Source: Hemicordylus capensis (taxonomy: Eukaryota; Chordata; Lepidosauria; Squamata; Cordylidae). From it: a stretch of 64,000 nucleotides of DNA. Under the pieces are notes generated by a model. That model was given only the letters and a program-made list of their open reading frames with translations, ran no database searches and was not told the origin of the DNA. Made by a program: the position numbers and the translations under genes. The DNA lies in the NCBI RefSeq assembly GCF_027244095.1, contig NC_069660.1:281936863-282000862 (forward strand), written 5' to 3'. The first letter of the stretch is position 1; every line of letters starts with the position of its first letter. Positions 31,090 to 41,869 of the stretch are shown here, piece by piece.

Positions 31090-32720
31090 ATCAACAACTA
31101 TAAAATTTACCCTTGCTATGATAATAAATCAAAACATAAGTTCAAACCCTTACAAACATAATTAATCTAACCAACCTGCGATTTATACTAAATTTCAAAC
31201 CCTGCTGTCAAGTCCATAGTAGGAAAGTAATTCTTTAGATACAACAAAAATGGTTTCCAATCTTCTTTAAAACATTCCAAGTTTTGATCTCTCAATAGTG
31301 CTGTAAGTTTTGCCATCTCCGCATATTCCAAAAATTTTATCAGCCAGTCTTCTTTGGAAGGCAGTTCACTAGACTTCCATTTCTGTGCATATATCATTCT
31401 AGCCGCCGTGGAGGCATACATAAAAAATGTTAAATTGGTTGTAGAGATTGCACCTTGTGTTATTCCCAGCAGGAAGGATTCTGGCTTCTTAGGAAATATT
31501 TTAAATATTTTCTTTAATTCATTATATATCATATCCCAATAGGCTTTGGCCTTCCCACAGGTCCACCACATATGAAAAAATGTGCCTTCAAAATGTCCAC
31601 ACTTCCAACATTTGTTTGAAACATTTTTATACATTAATGCCAGTTTTTTTGGTGTCAGATACCATCTATACATCATTTTATAATAATTTTCTTTGATAGC
31701 ATAACAGGCAAGACTACAACACCTGGGGCTTTTTAGTTTAGAAAAAAGACGACTGCCGGGAGACATGATAGAGGTCTATAAAATCATGCATGGCGTGGAG
31801 AAAGTGGAGAGAGAGAGATTCTTTTCCCTCTCACACAACACTAGAACCAGGGGTCACTCCATGAAATTGATTGCCAGGAGGTCTAGGACCAACAAACGGA
31901 AGTACTTTTTCACACAACGCGTGATCCACTTGTGGAACTCTCTGCCACAAGATGTGGTGATGGCCAACAACCTGGATGGCTTTAAGAGGGGTTTGGATGA
32001 CTTCATGGAGGAGAGGTCTATCAATGGCTACTAGTCAGAGGGCTGTGGGCCACCTCCAGCCTCAAGGGTGTGCCTCTGAGTACCAGTTGCAGGGGAGCAA
32101 TGGCAGGAGAGAGGGCACACCCTCAACTCCTGCCTATGGCTTCCAGCAGCATCTGGTGGGCCACTGTGCGAAACAGGATGCTGGACTAGATGGGCCTTGA
32201 GCCTGATCCAGCAGGGCTGTTCTTATGTTCTTATGCAGTAAATTTTAAGTCATTTTTCCATAACTTTTCCCAGGCTGCCATTTCTATATTACGCCCTGCA
32301 TCTTGAACCCATTTTATCATAGTCGTTTTAACCACTTCCTCTCTTGTCTCCTCCAAAAGCAACAGTTTATACATTTTAGATACTAATTTTTCATCGTTTT
32401 GACATAATTCCTTCTCAAAATTTGAAGTCTGGTCCTCAAATCCAACATTAAGGTCCTTCTTATACATCTCATTTAACTGATGATACTGAAACCAATCTCT
32501 AACCAAATCTTGTATTTCAGTTAAGCTTTTTAACTTACAATCCTTTTCCTGAAAATGTAACAAATCCCTATAGGTACCCCAGCACATTTGCATATTTACT
32601 TCTTTACGTGATAAGGCTTCAGTCGGAGATACCCATAACGGAGTTTTAGGTTCAAACCAATTTTTGTATTTTAACCACACCCGGAGCAGCCACAACCTCA
32701 GGTGGGTCTGTGTCACTTAA
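31090..32720 (-). mobile_element. L1 LINE, ORF2 C-terminal region, split by CR1
   Basis: The minus strand encodes the C-terminal part of L1 ORF2 in two pieces. 32716-32236 reads LRLWLLRVWLKYKNW...WEKLWKNDLKFTA. 31706-31188 continues CYAIKENYYKMMYRWYLTP and then the zinc-knuckle-like CWKC...HMWWTC, ending FEI. Both pieces are open for 160-190 codons, so the copy is moderately young. It is 5'-truncated above 32720. The 3' UTR is short and AT-rich, with no clear poly(A). Confidence 0.9.
31707..32235 (+). mobile_element. CR1 LINE 3' end inserted into L1
   Basis: Runs from GCAAGACTACAACACCTGG through EVYKIMHGVEKVERERFFSL and LWNSLPQDVVMA to the 3' terminus TTCTTATGTTCTTATG. The L1 reading frame resumes exactly on either side, with no base lost and no visible target duplication, as known for CR1. 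Its ORF2 end (31765-32034) is still open. Confidence 0.9.
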
Positions 32721-32724
32721 ACCA

Positions 32725-32950
32725 TAGTTATAGCTGAGTCAGCAGTTGAGTGTAATGCTTTGGCGGCAAAACCACAGTTGTTGGCAGAATAGCTTAGGAA
32801 AAAATAAAGATTCCAATTGCAGTTTGGCAAGGCAAAACTGAGTTAGCTTTCAGCCCATAACCACAGTTCCGCACGTTCAGGCGTACTGCACTTGCAACCT
32901 CGGCCACCTGTAACTGTGGTTATCCTCTATGTCTGAACCCGGCCTCAACA
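32725..32950. repeat. Possible DNA-element remnant with AACCACAGTT motifs
   Basis: AACCATAGTT, AACCACAGTT (twice) and AACTGTGGTTAT occur in both orientations. It ends TATGTCTGAACCCGGCC, a style shared with MITEs of reptiles. No clean ends. Confidence 0.3.
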
Positions 32951-34434
32951 TTTTTCCTAGTGCTGGCCAAGAAGAAGTCGGGGGGCAAGGTGGGTTATCT
33001 GGCAATAACCAGAAACTTTTCATGTTCTAAGATTTTAACATTTTTCTCTCCACCTGAAAAAGTGGTCACTTTCTATAAAACAGTTTATGGATTCAAGATG
33101 AAAATCTAAGCCTGCACAATGATTTCATTTTAAAATCATAACCCTGGGGTATTTGCCTTGGTGGTGCATCTGAAATTCCAAATCCTCCCAGCATTGTGCT
33201 GTTTAGTGTTCATGTCAAAAATCACACCTGTTGTTATTACAAACCTTATTCCGTTTGACAGAGGGGGATGGGTACACATGTTCTGCCAAGGGGGAAAATG
33301 CCTCACTATGCAATAATGAATGAGAAAAACTGCTTCCAGATAAACTTGGGGGAATTTTGCTTTAAAACAGATTCCAAAATACTAACTGAAATATACACTT
33401 TCCTACAGAACAGAAAACATGTTTGAAAACACTGCCAGGTCAAAGATAGCAGCCAGTGATTAGAAGTTAAATTGTTAACTAAAGTTAACAAAAAACCTTA
33501 GTTAACTTTTTGTTAAAGTTAACTAAAACCTTGTTGGCTGGGCCAGAGATGCTGCCCTCACCCAACTGCATATCTGCCCAGGCACTATTTTCCCCCCCTC
33601 ATATAGCCTCAGTTTCTCTGACTGTGACCTCCCAAGAGTGGAAACTAATTATTATCAGCTCACGTAATATGACTTCCTTTTACCTGAAAATGGTACCAAG
33701 ACTGTGGAGTGGTTGCTAGGCAACCATCGGTTGTGGTGACAGCAGAGAAAGAAGGGTCAGGAAGGCCAAGCACCTCTCCCTGCAGAGGCTACCAGTATCT
33801 CAAACTTAGGTTGGTTGGTTAGTTGTGCTGTTGAGTCGATACTGAATGGCAAAATGAGATACAGGCCCAGGGAGTGGCACAGGATACAATTTTATCATTC
33901 AGGGCCAGCTTCAGGGGCCAGTCAGACTGTACGCTGATCTGGGGGCCCATGCCTAGCCCCTGAATCCCCAGTGCCCACTTTCATGGAGTGGCAGCAGCCT
34001 CTTAGCCAAGAGGCTCAGCTCACTGCTGCCTTCTCCAGGAACTCCCTCTCTATATCATTGTGGAGCCTCTGGGAAGACACTCCTACTTACAAATGAGTGG
34101 GTACCAGGAAAAGAAAGTGGTAGCACAAGTTCTACCTGTATATTTGTAAATAAAGCAACTATTTTAAAATGCCATAACACTCCAGTGTTCTCTCTTCCAA
34201 AGAAACCAAAGTCCAGGTTGTGCTTCCTATTGAACTTTTCACCACTTACGTCAGTGGAGAGCCTGTAGCATTATTTGAGAATTCTTCATTTTGCACTTTG
34301 AAAATTAATTTGCACAGCACCCCTCAAAAGTCTGCATCTAAATTTCAGTCTCGTCAACATTAGAACTTTGTCACTTCTGAAATATGAATTCTGAAACTTA
34401 TCACCCACCACTTATCACATTGAACTGAATTTTA
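32951..34434. other. Unannotated stretch
   Basis: No gene found. A short tandem GTTAACTAAA-type repeat lies at 33470-33530. A hairpin AGCCTCTT/AAGAGGCT sits at about 33996-34016, inside a longer GGCAGCAG/CTGCTGCC frame. A Sauria-tail-like scrap (GTGCTGTTGAGTCGAT) lies at 33823-33838. Confidence 0.35.
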
Positions 34435-34660
34435 ATTAATTCGGCCCAAAACTGCTTGCACAGCATGGGATTCATTCAAATAGATTCAAATTCACCAGGA
34501 CTCGAATCAAATCTTCTTGAATTTGATTTGAATTTTATTCAAATTCAGATTAATTCAAATCGATTCGAATGAATCCCATTCTGTACAAGTAGTTTCAAGT
34601 TGAATCAATTCAGATTCAAATTGATTCAGTCAAATTTTTTGTACACCCCTAATTTGAATT
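34435..34660. mobile_element. hAT-like MITE rich in ATTCAAAT
   Basis: Ends with TTTTTTGTACACCCCTAA, matching the TTAGGGGTGTAC type of hAT terminus. Inner inverted pair GGGATTCATTC (34467-34477) / GAATGAATCCC (34567-34577), with many ATTCAAAT and ATTTGAAT units between. The left terminus is degraded. Confidence 0.45.
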
Positions 34661-35402
34661 TGTTTCAGAACTTATTTTTCCTCATTTTGTAATGTTGGTT
34701 TCCAATAGCCATTTTTGATGCTGCTGTGCATAAGGAGGAATTGATTTTTATGCTGTGTAAAGATATCAACATGAATTTTCTGTATTAGCTGCTTGCTATG
34801 CAGAATGTCTTTAAAAACAGAAATAAAGTTATATAAAAGAGATTAAGTGCATGGTAAAATATTTATCACCTGGCAAGACAGTAAAGTAGAAGGGCTTTAA
34901 AAAGCAAAACATCCTAGACATAAAAATATTTGTACAAGTCAAATTTGCCTCAGGGTGAATACCCTTCCAAAACATAAGAAAAAACTTCCGTACAAAAATC
35001 TTAAAAGATATGTTTGCACCATTTTTACCACCAAGAAGCAAACAATTAACTTGGCTTAGAATGAATATCATTTGTTTCTGTACAAGCTTTATTGAAATGA
35101 GCAGGGGTGACTCAGCAGTGATGTTTATCGTGGAAGTAATAATATGAGCCACCACTGATCAGAATTCAGCTTCAAAATCTCCTGCAAGAAAGGAAGCCAC
35201 ATTAGCCTGTTTCGGCAAAAACAACAAAGACATTTCCATGCCCCCATAAATACTAATCTTGCTGAAGTTAATTAGATATGGGTCTGGCCAATGCCTGGGT
35301 AATCAATGTCTTCTAGCTTAAGTTCTACTTAAAACAGGCAGGATAGAAATGTAATAAATTAAATGCACAATAGTGGCTTGCTAGAAATACACGAGTACAG
35401 AT
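34661..35402. other. Unannotated stretch
   Basis: AT-rich. A 108-codon minus-strand frame (34829-35155) has no recognisable family. Confidence 0.35.
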
Positions 35403-35475
35403 AGAATTATATAATTTTGGAAGGAACCTTTGAGATCTTCTAAGACAACCCCTGCTCAGTGCAGGAAAACATTGA
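35403..35475 (-). mobile_element. CR1 LINE 3' tip
   Basis: AGAATTATATAATTTTGGAAGG, broken by decay, then TTTGAGATCTTCTAAG and CTCAGTGCAGGAAA: the antisense CR1 end as at 2953. Confidence 0.6.
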
Positions 35476-36155
35476 TGTGGCGGGGGGTGGACACATCAAG
35501 CCCTTTTTTCCCCAGTGGGGCCCACACACACATATGCACCCTGAAAAGACAGCAGTAGCAATATCAGAACTCTATGCAAAGCACAGACGATGGGGAAGGC
35601 AGAGAGGGGGTGGAATTATGTAGATAGTTCAGCAAGGAAGCAGACTGGATAAGCAAAACACTGGCAGAGACTGAAATGCCACCAAACAGATCCCCTAGTT
35701 TTGTTTTGTGCAGCAAACTACAAGCGCTTGGGGCTTATATAACAAGTAATAAGAGGTGGTTGGTTCGTTCTTCCTCATCACCTGACCCAGCTAGGATGGT
35801 TCTATCCAGAAATTTCTGAATGTTGGCCTGAAGGGCCTACAGTCTTAATCCCCACCTTAAACATCTGACCTGTTGATGGAGGGAGTATGGACCCAGTACA
35901 TGGGTCCTGGGTTGTTGGTTCAAGTCCTGAAGTGCCTCCTGTTGAAAATAATTAGTTTTATCAAAATCCATAAGAAAAAAAAGTAGTTGGATCATTTCCT
36001 TAGTTATTGAATTTCTATATATCATGAAATTAGCTTTGGTTCAGGATATTCATACCTGCCAACTGCCCCATTTCTCCCAGGACAGCCACGGTTTGGGTTT
36101 TGGTTTCTGCCCTCTCTTGGCTGGGGAACCCACAAAAATCCTGTTTCCCTCCAAA
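35476..36155. other. Unannotated stretch
   Basis: No feature recognised. Confidence 0.35.
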
Positions 36156-36454
36156 AGCGGCTTCATCCCCTGAGGGGAATATCTTACAGTGCTCACACTT
36201 CTAGTCTCCCATTCAGATGCAACCAGGGCAGACCCTGCTTAGCTATGGGGACAAGTCATGCTTGCTACCACAAGGCCAGCTCTCCTCTCCGAGGAACATA
36301 GGAAGCTGCCATATATTGAGTGACACCATTGGTCTATCTAGCTCAGTATTGTCTTCACAGACTGGCAGCGGCTTCTCCAAGGTTGCAGGCAGGAATCTCT
36401 CTCAGCCCTATCTTGGAGAAGCCAGGGAGAGAACTTGAAACCTTCTGCTCTTCC
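36156..36454 (-). mobile_element. 5S/tRNA SINE in permuted order
   Basis: The two halves are swapped. 36156-36288 holds the antisense head half (GCGGCTTCATCCCCTGAGG to CTACCACAAGGCCAGC), and 36289-36454 holds the antisense tail half (AGGAACATAGGAAGCTGCC to CCTTCTGCTCTTCC). In a normal antisense copy (53396-53706) the tail half comes first. The two broken ends meet within about 3-4 bp of each other on the consensus. Either a head-to-tail dimer trimmed on both sides or a circular intermediate could explain it. Confidence 0.75.
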
Positions 36455-36589
36455 ACCACCACCACCTTCTCTTCCCCCCTCTCCCCCCCACCACGCCTCT
36501 TCCTCCATCCCCCTCTGGCTCTGTCTGCGGACAAAGACTCTGAGAGAGAGATAGCTGTCGCTTTATTTCTTCAGTTTTCTGGGCCTGAT

Positions 36590-37240
36590 TTCTTTTGAGT
36601 GTTAACCTTGCTTTTCAGGGCTATTTCTCCTATATTACCTGCAGAATAGGGTCTGCTTTCATTTGACAGCACATTTGCTTTTCAGAGTTATTACTTCTGC
36701 AGTTTAGTCCCTATAGGTTCTGATTTCACAGACTTTGCTTTTCAGAGCTATCTCCAGTTTATACAGAATAGGGTCTGAATTCCTTTGAGAGCACAGGCTT
36801 TGCTTTTCAGAGCTATTTCTCCAGTTCATATTCCCTGCAAAATGGGGTCCGATTTTATTAGAGAGAGCATTTGCTTTTCAAAGCTATTCTCAAGTTTATA
36901 TTATAAACCCTAAAGCATCTGATTTCATGAGAGATAGCACTGACTTTTCTTCAGAGCTATTTCTTCAGTTTATATTGCAGTCCCTACAGAAGAGGGTCTG
37001 ATTTCAGAGCACGGTCTTTGCCTTTCAGAGCTGTTTCCCCAGTTCATATTATTAATACACTCAGGGTCTGGTTGAAGAGGGTGGGATTTGCCTCTCAAAG
37101 CTGTTTCCCCAGTTCATATCATCAGTATACCCACAGAATAGGGTCTAGTTTCAGAGCTTGGGCTTGCCTTTCAGGGCTGTTTCCCCAGTTCATATCATGA
37201 TCCCTACTTAATAGGGTCATATTTCATTTGAGAGGGCACC
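36590..37240 (+). repeat. Minisatellite, nine units of about 61-76 bp
   Basis: The marker TTTGCTTTTCAGAGCTAT recurs in diverged form near 36607, 36672, 36733, 36798, 36868, 36941, 37017, 37088 and 37163. Each is followed by TTTCYCCAGTTCATAT-like sequence, an ACAGAATAGGGTCTG motif and TTTCATTTGAGAG. It stops about 110 bp before the transposase reading frame and may be the 5' region of that element. Confidence 0.85.
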
Positions 37241-37350
37241 AACTTTCCCATATCCCTGCAACAGGGGAGGTATTTTACTAGGGAGCTTTATCCCCGTTGC
37301 TTTGAAAACCACTCTTCAACTTTACGTTTAAGCCCCCAAAGGATGCCAGT

Positions 37351-38215
37351 ATGCCAAAGGAGAAATCAAAGCAAAAACATCGTGAAACCACATTAAATTC
37401 CTCATATTCTTCAGATGGCAGGGGATTCATAAAAGCTTCTAGGAAAGGGAAGACCTATGTTTTCTGTTCAACATGTGTCTGTGACTTCTTGGTATCCCAT
37501 GGTGGGATTCACGCTGTAAAAGAGCATATAGCAACTGTGAAGCAAAGGATAAATGCAGAAAGTCAAAAGAGCTTAAAGCCCTCCCAAGCACTGATGGGTA
37601 CTACTTGGTCCAATCCACCCAACCTAGTGATGGACAAGGCAGTGAAGGCAAAATTACTTTCCCAGGGGTTTTTACTGCAACATAATTTTTGTCGTTTGTT
37701 GTGAAAGACAGTTTCAATAAACTGGTAGGCAGAACGTTTTCAGACAGCAAAATAGCCCAGAGATATGCATGTGGACGGACATAAGCCAGTTACCTTATCC
37801 ACTATATTGGAAAGGAGAGCATAGGAGCCATCCAAAGGCAATTATCATCAAGTTCTGGTGAATTAAAGAAATATTTTTTCCTGAGTAGAGATGCCAGTTC
37901 TGACAAGAATGACAAGTTCTTTCCAGTACTTGTCACCTTTGAGGATACAGAGGGCTTAGTTGCAGATGCTGAAAATATTGCAGCAACTATTGAAAAATGT
38001 ATCTCTGCTTCAAGACTCAGCCTAGAGAATTGTGCTACTTTTGCCTCAGACAACTCCTCTGTGATGATGCTAAAACAATCCCAGACCTCTTATTTTCAGT
38101 AATGAGAGATTCTCTTAGCAGCTCCTTTTCAGGTCTCCAAGGCCAACTTTGGGCCATACTGACCGCTTGTATGTTGTTTGCAATTTTTCAAATGGATCTA
38201 GAGTTGCGGATTTCA
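37351..38215 (+). pseudogene. hAT transposase with BED-like zinc finger, decayed
   Basis: An open frame of 117 codons (37351-37704) starts MPKEKSKQKH and has a BED-type finger: FCSTC at residues 38-42 (C39, C42) with H54 and H59 after SHGGIH, the usual start of AC/Tol2-like hAT transposases. The downstream part of the transposase continues in another frame after about 37705 (FNKLVGRTFSDSKIAQRYA, then FFPVLVTFEDTEGL, then ENCATFASDNSSVMML) with an internal stop near 37780, and it falls apart after 38090. The C-terminal dimerisation domain is absent. This is a transposon relic, not a domesticated host gene, because the frame is broken. Confidence 0.75.
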
Positions 38216-38257
38216 CCATACAAAACCAAAATTTGGGGAACATAAATGGGGTTTTCC

Positions 38258-38426
38258 CAACGATGTAGCTAGAGGAGAGGGCGCCCGTGTTCGCCCCTCT
38301 CCCCAGTGGCCCCTCAGAGTGAGGGGGTTAATGAAGAAAATAGGGAGAGGTGGAGCTGGGGGACCCTCAGGAGCTGGGGAGCCCAGGTTCTTTGAACCCA
38401 TCCACTCAATTATAGCTACACCCCTG
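38258..38426 (+). mobile_element. Short hAT-like MITE, 169 bp
   Basis: The right end TATAGCTACACCCCTG inverted gives CAGGGGTGTAGCTATA, and the left end is CAACGATGTAGCTAGA. Flanks GGTTTTCC (38250-38257) and GGTTTTTT (38427-38434) agree at 6 of 8. Inside is GCCCAGGTTCTTTGAACCCA, shared with the elements at 23715 and, inverted, 25513. Confidence 0.6.
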
Positions 38427-38434
38427 GGTTTTTT

Positions 38435-38847
38435 CCTTCCTTAAGTTGCACTTGTAAATTAAGGCACAATGAATTAATTAAGCATTGTCCCCTTAAGGAC
38501 AACCCAGCCTCAATCTCCCTGCTTCCTTTGACCTGCAGTGATGACATCTAAAATCAATATTTTCAAGAACTGCAGCTGTGCTGATTGGTCACCAACCACT
38601 GACCTAGTCCAGAAAGCAAAATCTGCTACATATAAAAACTTGCAGGCAAGGAATGAAGCTGTTTCTTAAGTGGCACTGGTCACAGTGACAAGCTCTGCTC
38701 AAGCCAATTAACTTTCACTTATTATCTGGATGTACTTTTTTGTTTGGGCTTGTAAGATGACTATTCTTACGGTTACAGACACTGTTTCGGTCTCATTCTT
38801 TAGATGTCTTGTTTTGTTGGACCAATATGAAGATTACCCCTTTAGAG
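38435..38847. other. Unannotated stretch
   Basis: No feature recognised. Confidence 0.35.
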
Positions 38848-38930
38848 TTAGAATAATAGAATCTCGTGGTTTGGAAGGGAGCACAGAGATCATCAAATCC
38901 AACTCCCTGGCCAGTGTAGGAATCTACAAG
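38848..38930 (-). mobile_element. CR1 LINE 3' tip
   Basis: AGAATAATAGAATCTCGTGG, then TTTGGAAGGGAGCAC, GATCATCAAATCCAACTCCC and GCCAGTGTAGG: antisense CR1 terminus. Confidence 0.7.
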
Positions 38931-39033
38931 CACCTACAACACTACTCAGATGTTCTCACACCCAAGTAATAATCAGGTCTGACCCTCCTTAGCTTCTGAA
39001 ATCAGATAGTTGCTGTGATGTATTGCCATCTAC
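38931..39033 (-). pseudogene. 5S rRNA-like pseudogene, nearly full length
   Basis: The plus strand follows the reverse complement of vertebrate 5S rRNA from end to end: CCTACAACAC, GTTCTCACACCCAAG, TAATAATCAGGTCTGACC, CTCCTTAGCTTCTGA, AATCAGATAG and GTATTGCCATCTAC. The length is 103 bp against about 120, with many substitutions, so it is not functional. Unlike the 5S-SINE head, it covers both the 5' and 3' parts of 5S and has no SINE body attached. It may be a retropseudogene or an old 5S-type SINE head. Confidence 0.7.
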
Positions 39034-39064
39034 TACCTATCCAAAGAATGCCAGCCTTGCAGAG

Positions 39065-39147
39065 GGTGTGTGTGTGTGTGTGTGTGTGTGTGCAGAATCC
39101 CTGAACAGGAATTAATGTGCAAAAAAAAAATTGTGCACTAATTCCTG
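39065..39147. repeat. (GT)n run followed by a hairpin
   Basis: (GT)n at 39065-39092. CAGGAATTAATGTGCAA (39106-39122) and TTGTGCACTAATTCCTG (39131-39147) form a 17-bp stem with an A-run loop. Confidence 0.85.
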
Positions 39148-41169
39148 CCCAATGGGGGTGGGGGGTTGTATGAAACAATGTTGTCCCTTTTTCTCATTCT
39201 GTAATGTTGGCAGGTATGTGGATTATGTAACGAGAAAAAATGGATAGCATTCCTTTTCAGTGTCCTCAAAGCTGAACTGTTCTTCTAGGGTACAGTCAGC
39301 GATGCAGGGATTTCTTTGTAGCACATCTGGACTGGAACTGGGTGATACACTGTTGGTGGCCACAGGTGTACTTCACATAAATATCACACCTCTAGATAGG
39401 CAGACAAGAGTGACACTCCTCTGACTAGCCCTCTGATACCAGATTATCCCCCACACTCCTGATCAGAAGCCTGGCAAGCCACACAAAAACTCTTCAAACA
39501 CGCTGATGGGTTGGAAGCTAATGAGGTTTTTTAAATGCACTGATGAGACAAGACACATCAGCAGAGGGTCCCTATTCATACTGGAATTCAGCTAGGGCAC
39601 AGAGGCTGACACGCCTACTTTGAAAGTGCTGTCTCGTTATGAATCATTCCCAACTGGAGACAGAAGAGATCATCAATGAACAACAGACAAGCTTGAAAGG
39701 CTCCTTTGATGGTAAGTTCTGAAAATGGCATGCATAATGCCTAAAATGGGCACAGCCACACCAAGGGACTTTGCCCTCTTCCTTATGGACCTGTCAGAAG
39801 GTTTTCCTCCTCCCCCTTGTTACTGTGCAACCTAATCCTTTTTCCTGCTTTCTCCTTCTGTGTTTTCCCAGTGCTGCACCAATGATGAATAATTTACCAG
39901 TACGGAGACAAGAGAAGTGTCACTAGGCTCATCCTTCATAAGCCTGTCACATGGACAAGAGGCATCAATGCCATCATTTGTGTGGGGGGAAAGGAACACT
40001 GAGACATTGTCGAGATACTCCAGCTTCATCAGCAAATGGTGCCAAGAGGACAGGTTGTCTATGCTGTGCCAAAATGGTGGCACAGAGAAGGGGAAATGTG
40101 ACAAGTTCCACTGACAGGTTCTGTTGAATGTCAGTAATATATGTCTCTTTAAAGTAGGGCTTACAACATTTTCAGATTTCAATTTCACTATGAATAATAA
40201 GGTTTTATGGGTTTTTAAAATGAATAAAAAGGGGTTTTTTAATTGAATAACGCCTATATAATAACATATCTATTAATTTTTACATGTATATCCCACTGTG
40301 CTTAGTAACAGCTCTGTGTTGTAGGTTAGGCTGAGAGATAAGTGGCTGGCCCTTTTAATGCTTTGCCACCAAATCTGCTGGTGCTCTGTGTTACTGTGTT
40401 GTTCACATGAATTTTATTTGGACAATTTAGTATCACTAAAGGCCCCCCAGCTAATTAAACCTCTACCAAAAAATGTTATGGATGCTGTCATAACTCCCAC
40501 ACCCTCAACTGAAGAATGAAATGGACAGTTCAGGGATGAGCCAAAATGAGATGCCCCTATCTCCCAGACCCTGTGTGACTCCATGCCACCAGGACTCCAC
40601 ACACATCAGAAAAGACAGAAGAATCCAAGCCAGTTCTCCTGCCACAGCCTAAAGGCACAGCCTCCCTTCATCCTCAGACTTGGAGGAGTCTCTTGAGGCC
40701 CTGCCAGACCTAGTAAAGGCACCCCAACCCTGCCAGAGCCAGTGCTTAAGAAATCAGGCAAGAGCCCTTTAAGAAAGAGGCCCAGGGAAGACACTGGGCC
40801 AATTCACTCTGCCTGGGCAGCATCCATCAAAATTGGCAGTCTGTGCCAATAAGCTACTGGAATAACGTCTCTTGCCATAGCCAGCTCTTGTGTTCTGCTT
40901 GGAGCTAGCCAAGGTGCTGACTCTTTTGCTCTTGGAGCTGTCTATAGTTGGTGTCATGCTATTTAAGATGGGCAGGTCTGATCACATGTGCTACTTGTCA
41001 GCTCAAAAAAAGGACAGGTCAGATTTCATTTGCTAGTATTATTATTTTTTTAAGTGTTGTTTGTAATTATTTTAAGTGTTACATGATGTAACTATGATGT
41101 TTCTTTTAATCAGTTTTATTTGGGATTTCTTCCATGTTAATAGTAGTTTCAACCAGACAGCAATAATAC
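39148..41169. other. Unannotated stretch
   Basis: About 2 kb without a recognised gene or repeat. A 118-codon minus frame (39832-40188) overlaps a plus frame, and neither has motifs. 40600-40970 is moderately GC-rich and unassigned. Confidence 0.35.
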
Positions 41170-41830
41170 AATTAAATAGCTCAGGCATGTAGGGGCAGTG
41201 TCAGAAAAGCTAAAGCCAAGAAAGTGGAACTACTTACCACCCATTTTGCCTCCATCTTCTCCCAAAATGGTAACTGTGTGCGTGCAATCTCAGAAATGCA
41301 TTGAGAATGGTGTGGGTCATGGTTGTTCTTTGGGGCTGGTAAAGAAACACCTATCTACCTTAAATGACTTCTGTTCTTTAGGGTGGGATAAATTGCATCC
41401 TAGGGTCCTAAGATAACGTGCTGATGTGTGCTTTGAAACCCTCTCTATCATCTTTGAGAACTCCTGGAGAATGGATAAGGTGCCACAAGACTGGAAATAG
41501 ACTAATGACCCAAACTTCCAGGGTGGGGGGAGAATATGGGAAACTACAGACTGATCAGTCTGACTCCAATACCAGATAAAATACTAGAGCAGGTTATAAA
41601 ACAATCTTTACATCAAGTATTTTGATAAGAATGCAGTGATTAGTAGAAAACAATATGGATTTGTCAAAAATAAATCTTGCCATACTAATTTTCTCGCTCT
41701 CTCTTTTAAATCTGGTTGCTACCTTAGTAGATCATGAGAATGCTGTGGATGTAATGTATCTTGATTTCAACAAAGCATTTGACAATGATACTTTTGGTTA
41801 GCAAAGTGGTCAAATGTGGGCTAGATTATA
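41170..41830 (+). mobile_element. CR1 LINE, central ORF2 fragment
   Basis: Translation in shifting frames gives GWDKLHPRVLR (near 41385), IIFENSWRMDKVPQDWK (41440-41500), NYRLISLTPIPDKILEQVIK (41540-41605) and motif A YLDFNKAFD (41758-41785). Many breaks. It ends where the opposite-strand L2 begins. Confidence 0.75.
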
Positions 41831-41869
41831 AAACTGTCAGCTAGATTCACAACTAGTTGAAAAACCATA

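Noticed and set aside
36590-37240. CRISPR-like array
   Set aside because: Units are contiguous, diverged and without unique spacers, in a vertebrate context. It is a minisatellite.
37351-37704. Host BED zinc-finger gene
   Set aside because: Downstream sequence continues as a hAT transposase in broken frames, so it is a dead transposon rather than a domesticated gene.
38931-39033. Functional 5S rRNA gene
   Set aside because: Too many substitutions, shortened, and no T-run terminator in place.
39832-40188. 118-codon minus-strand frame
   Set aside because: No similarity to known families and no splice or promoter context. Kept only as unannotated sequence.
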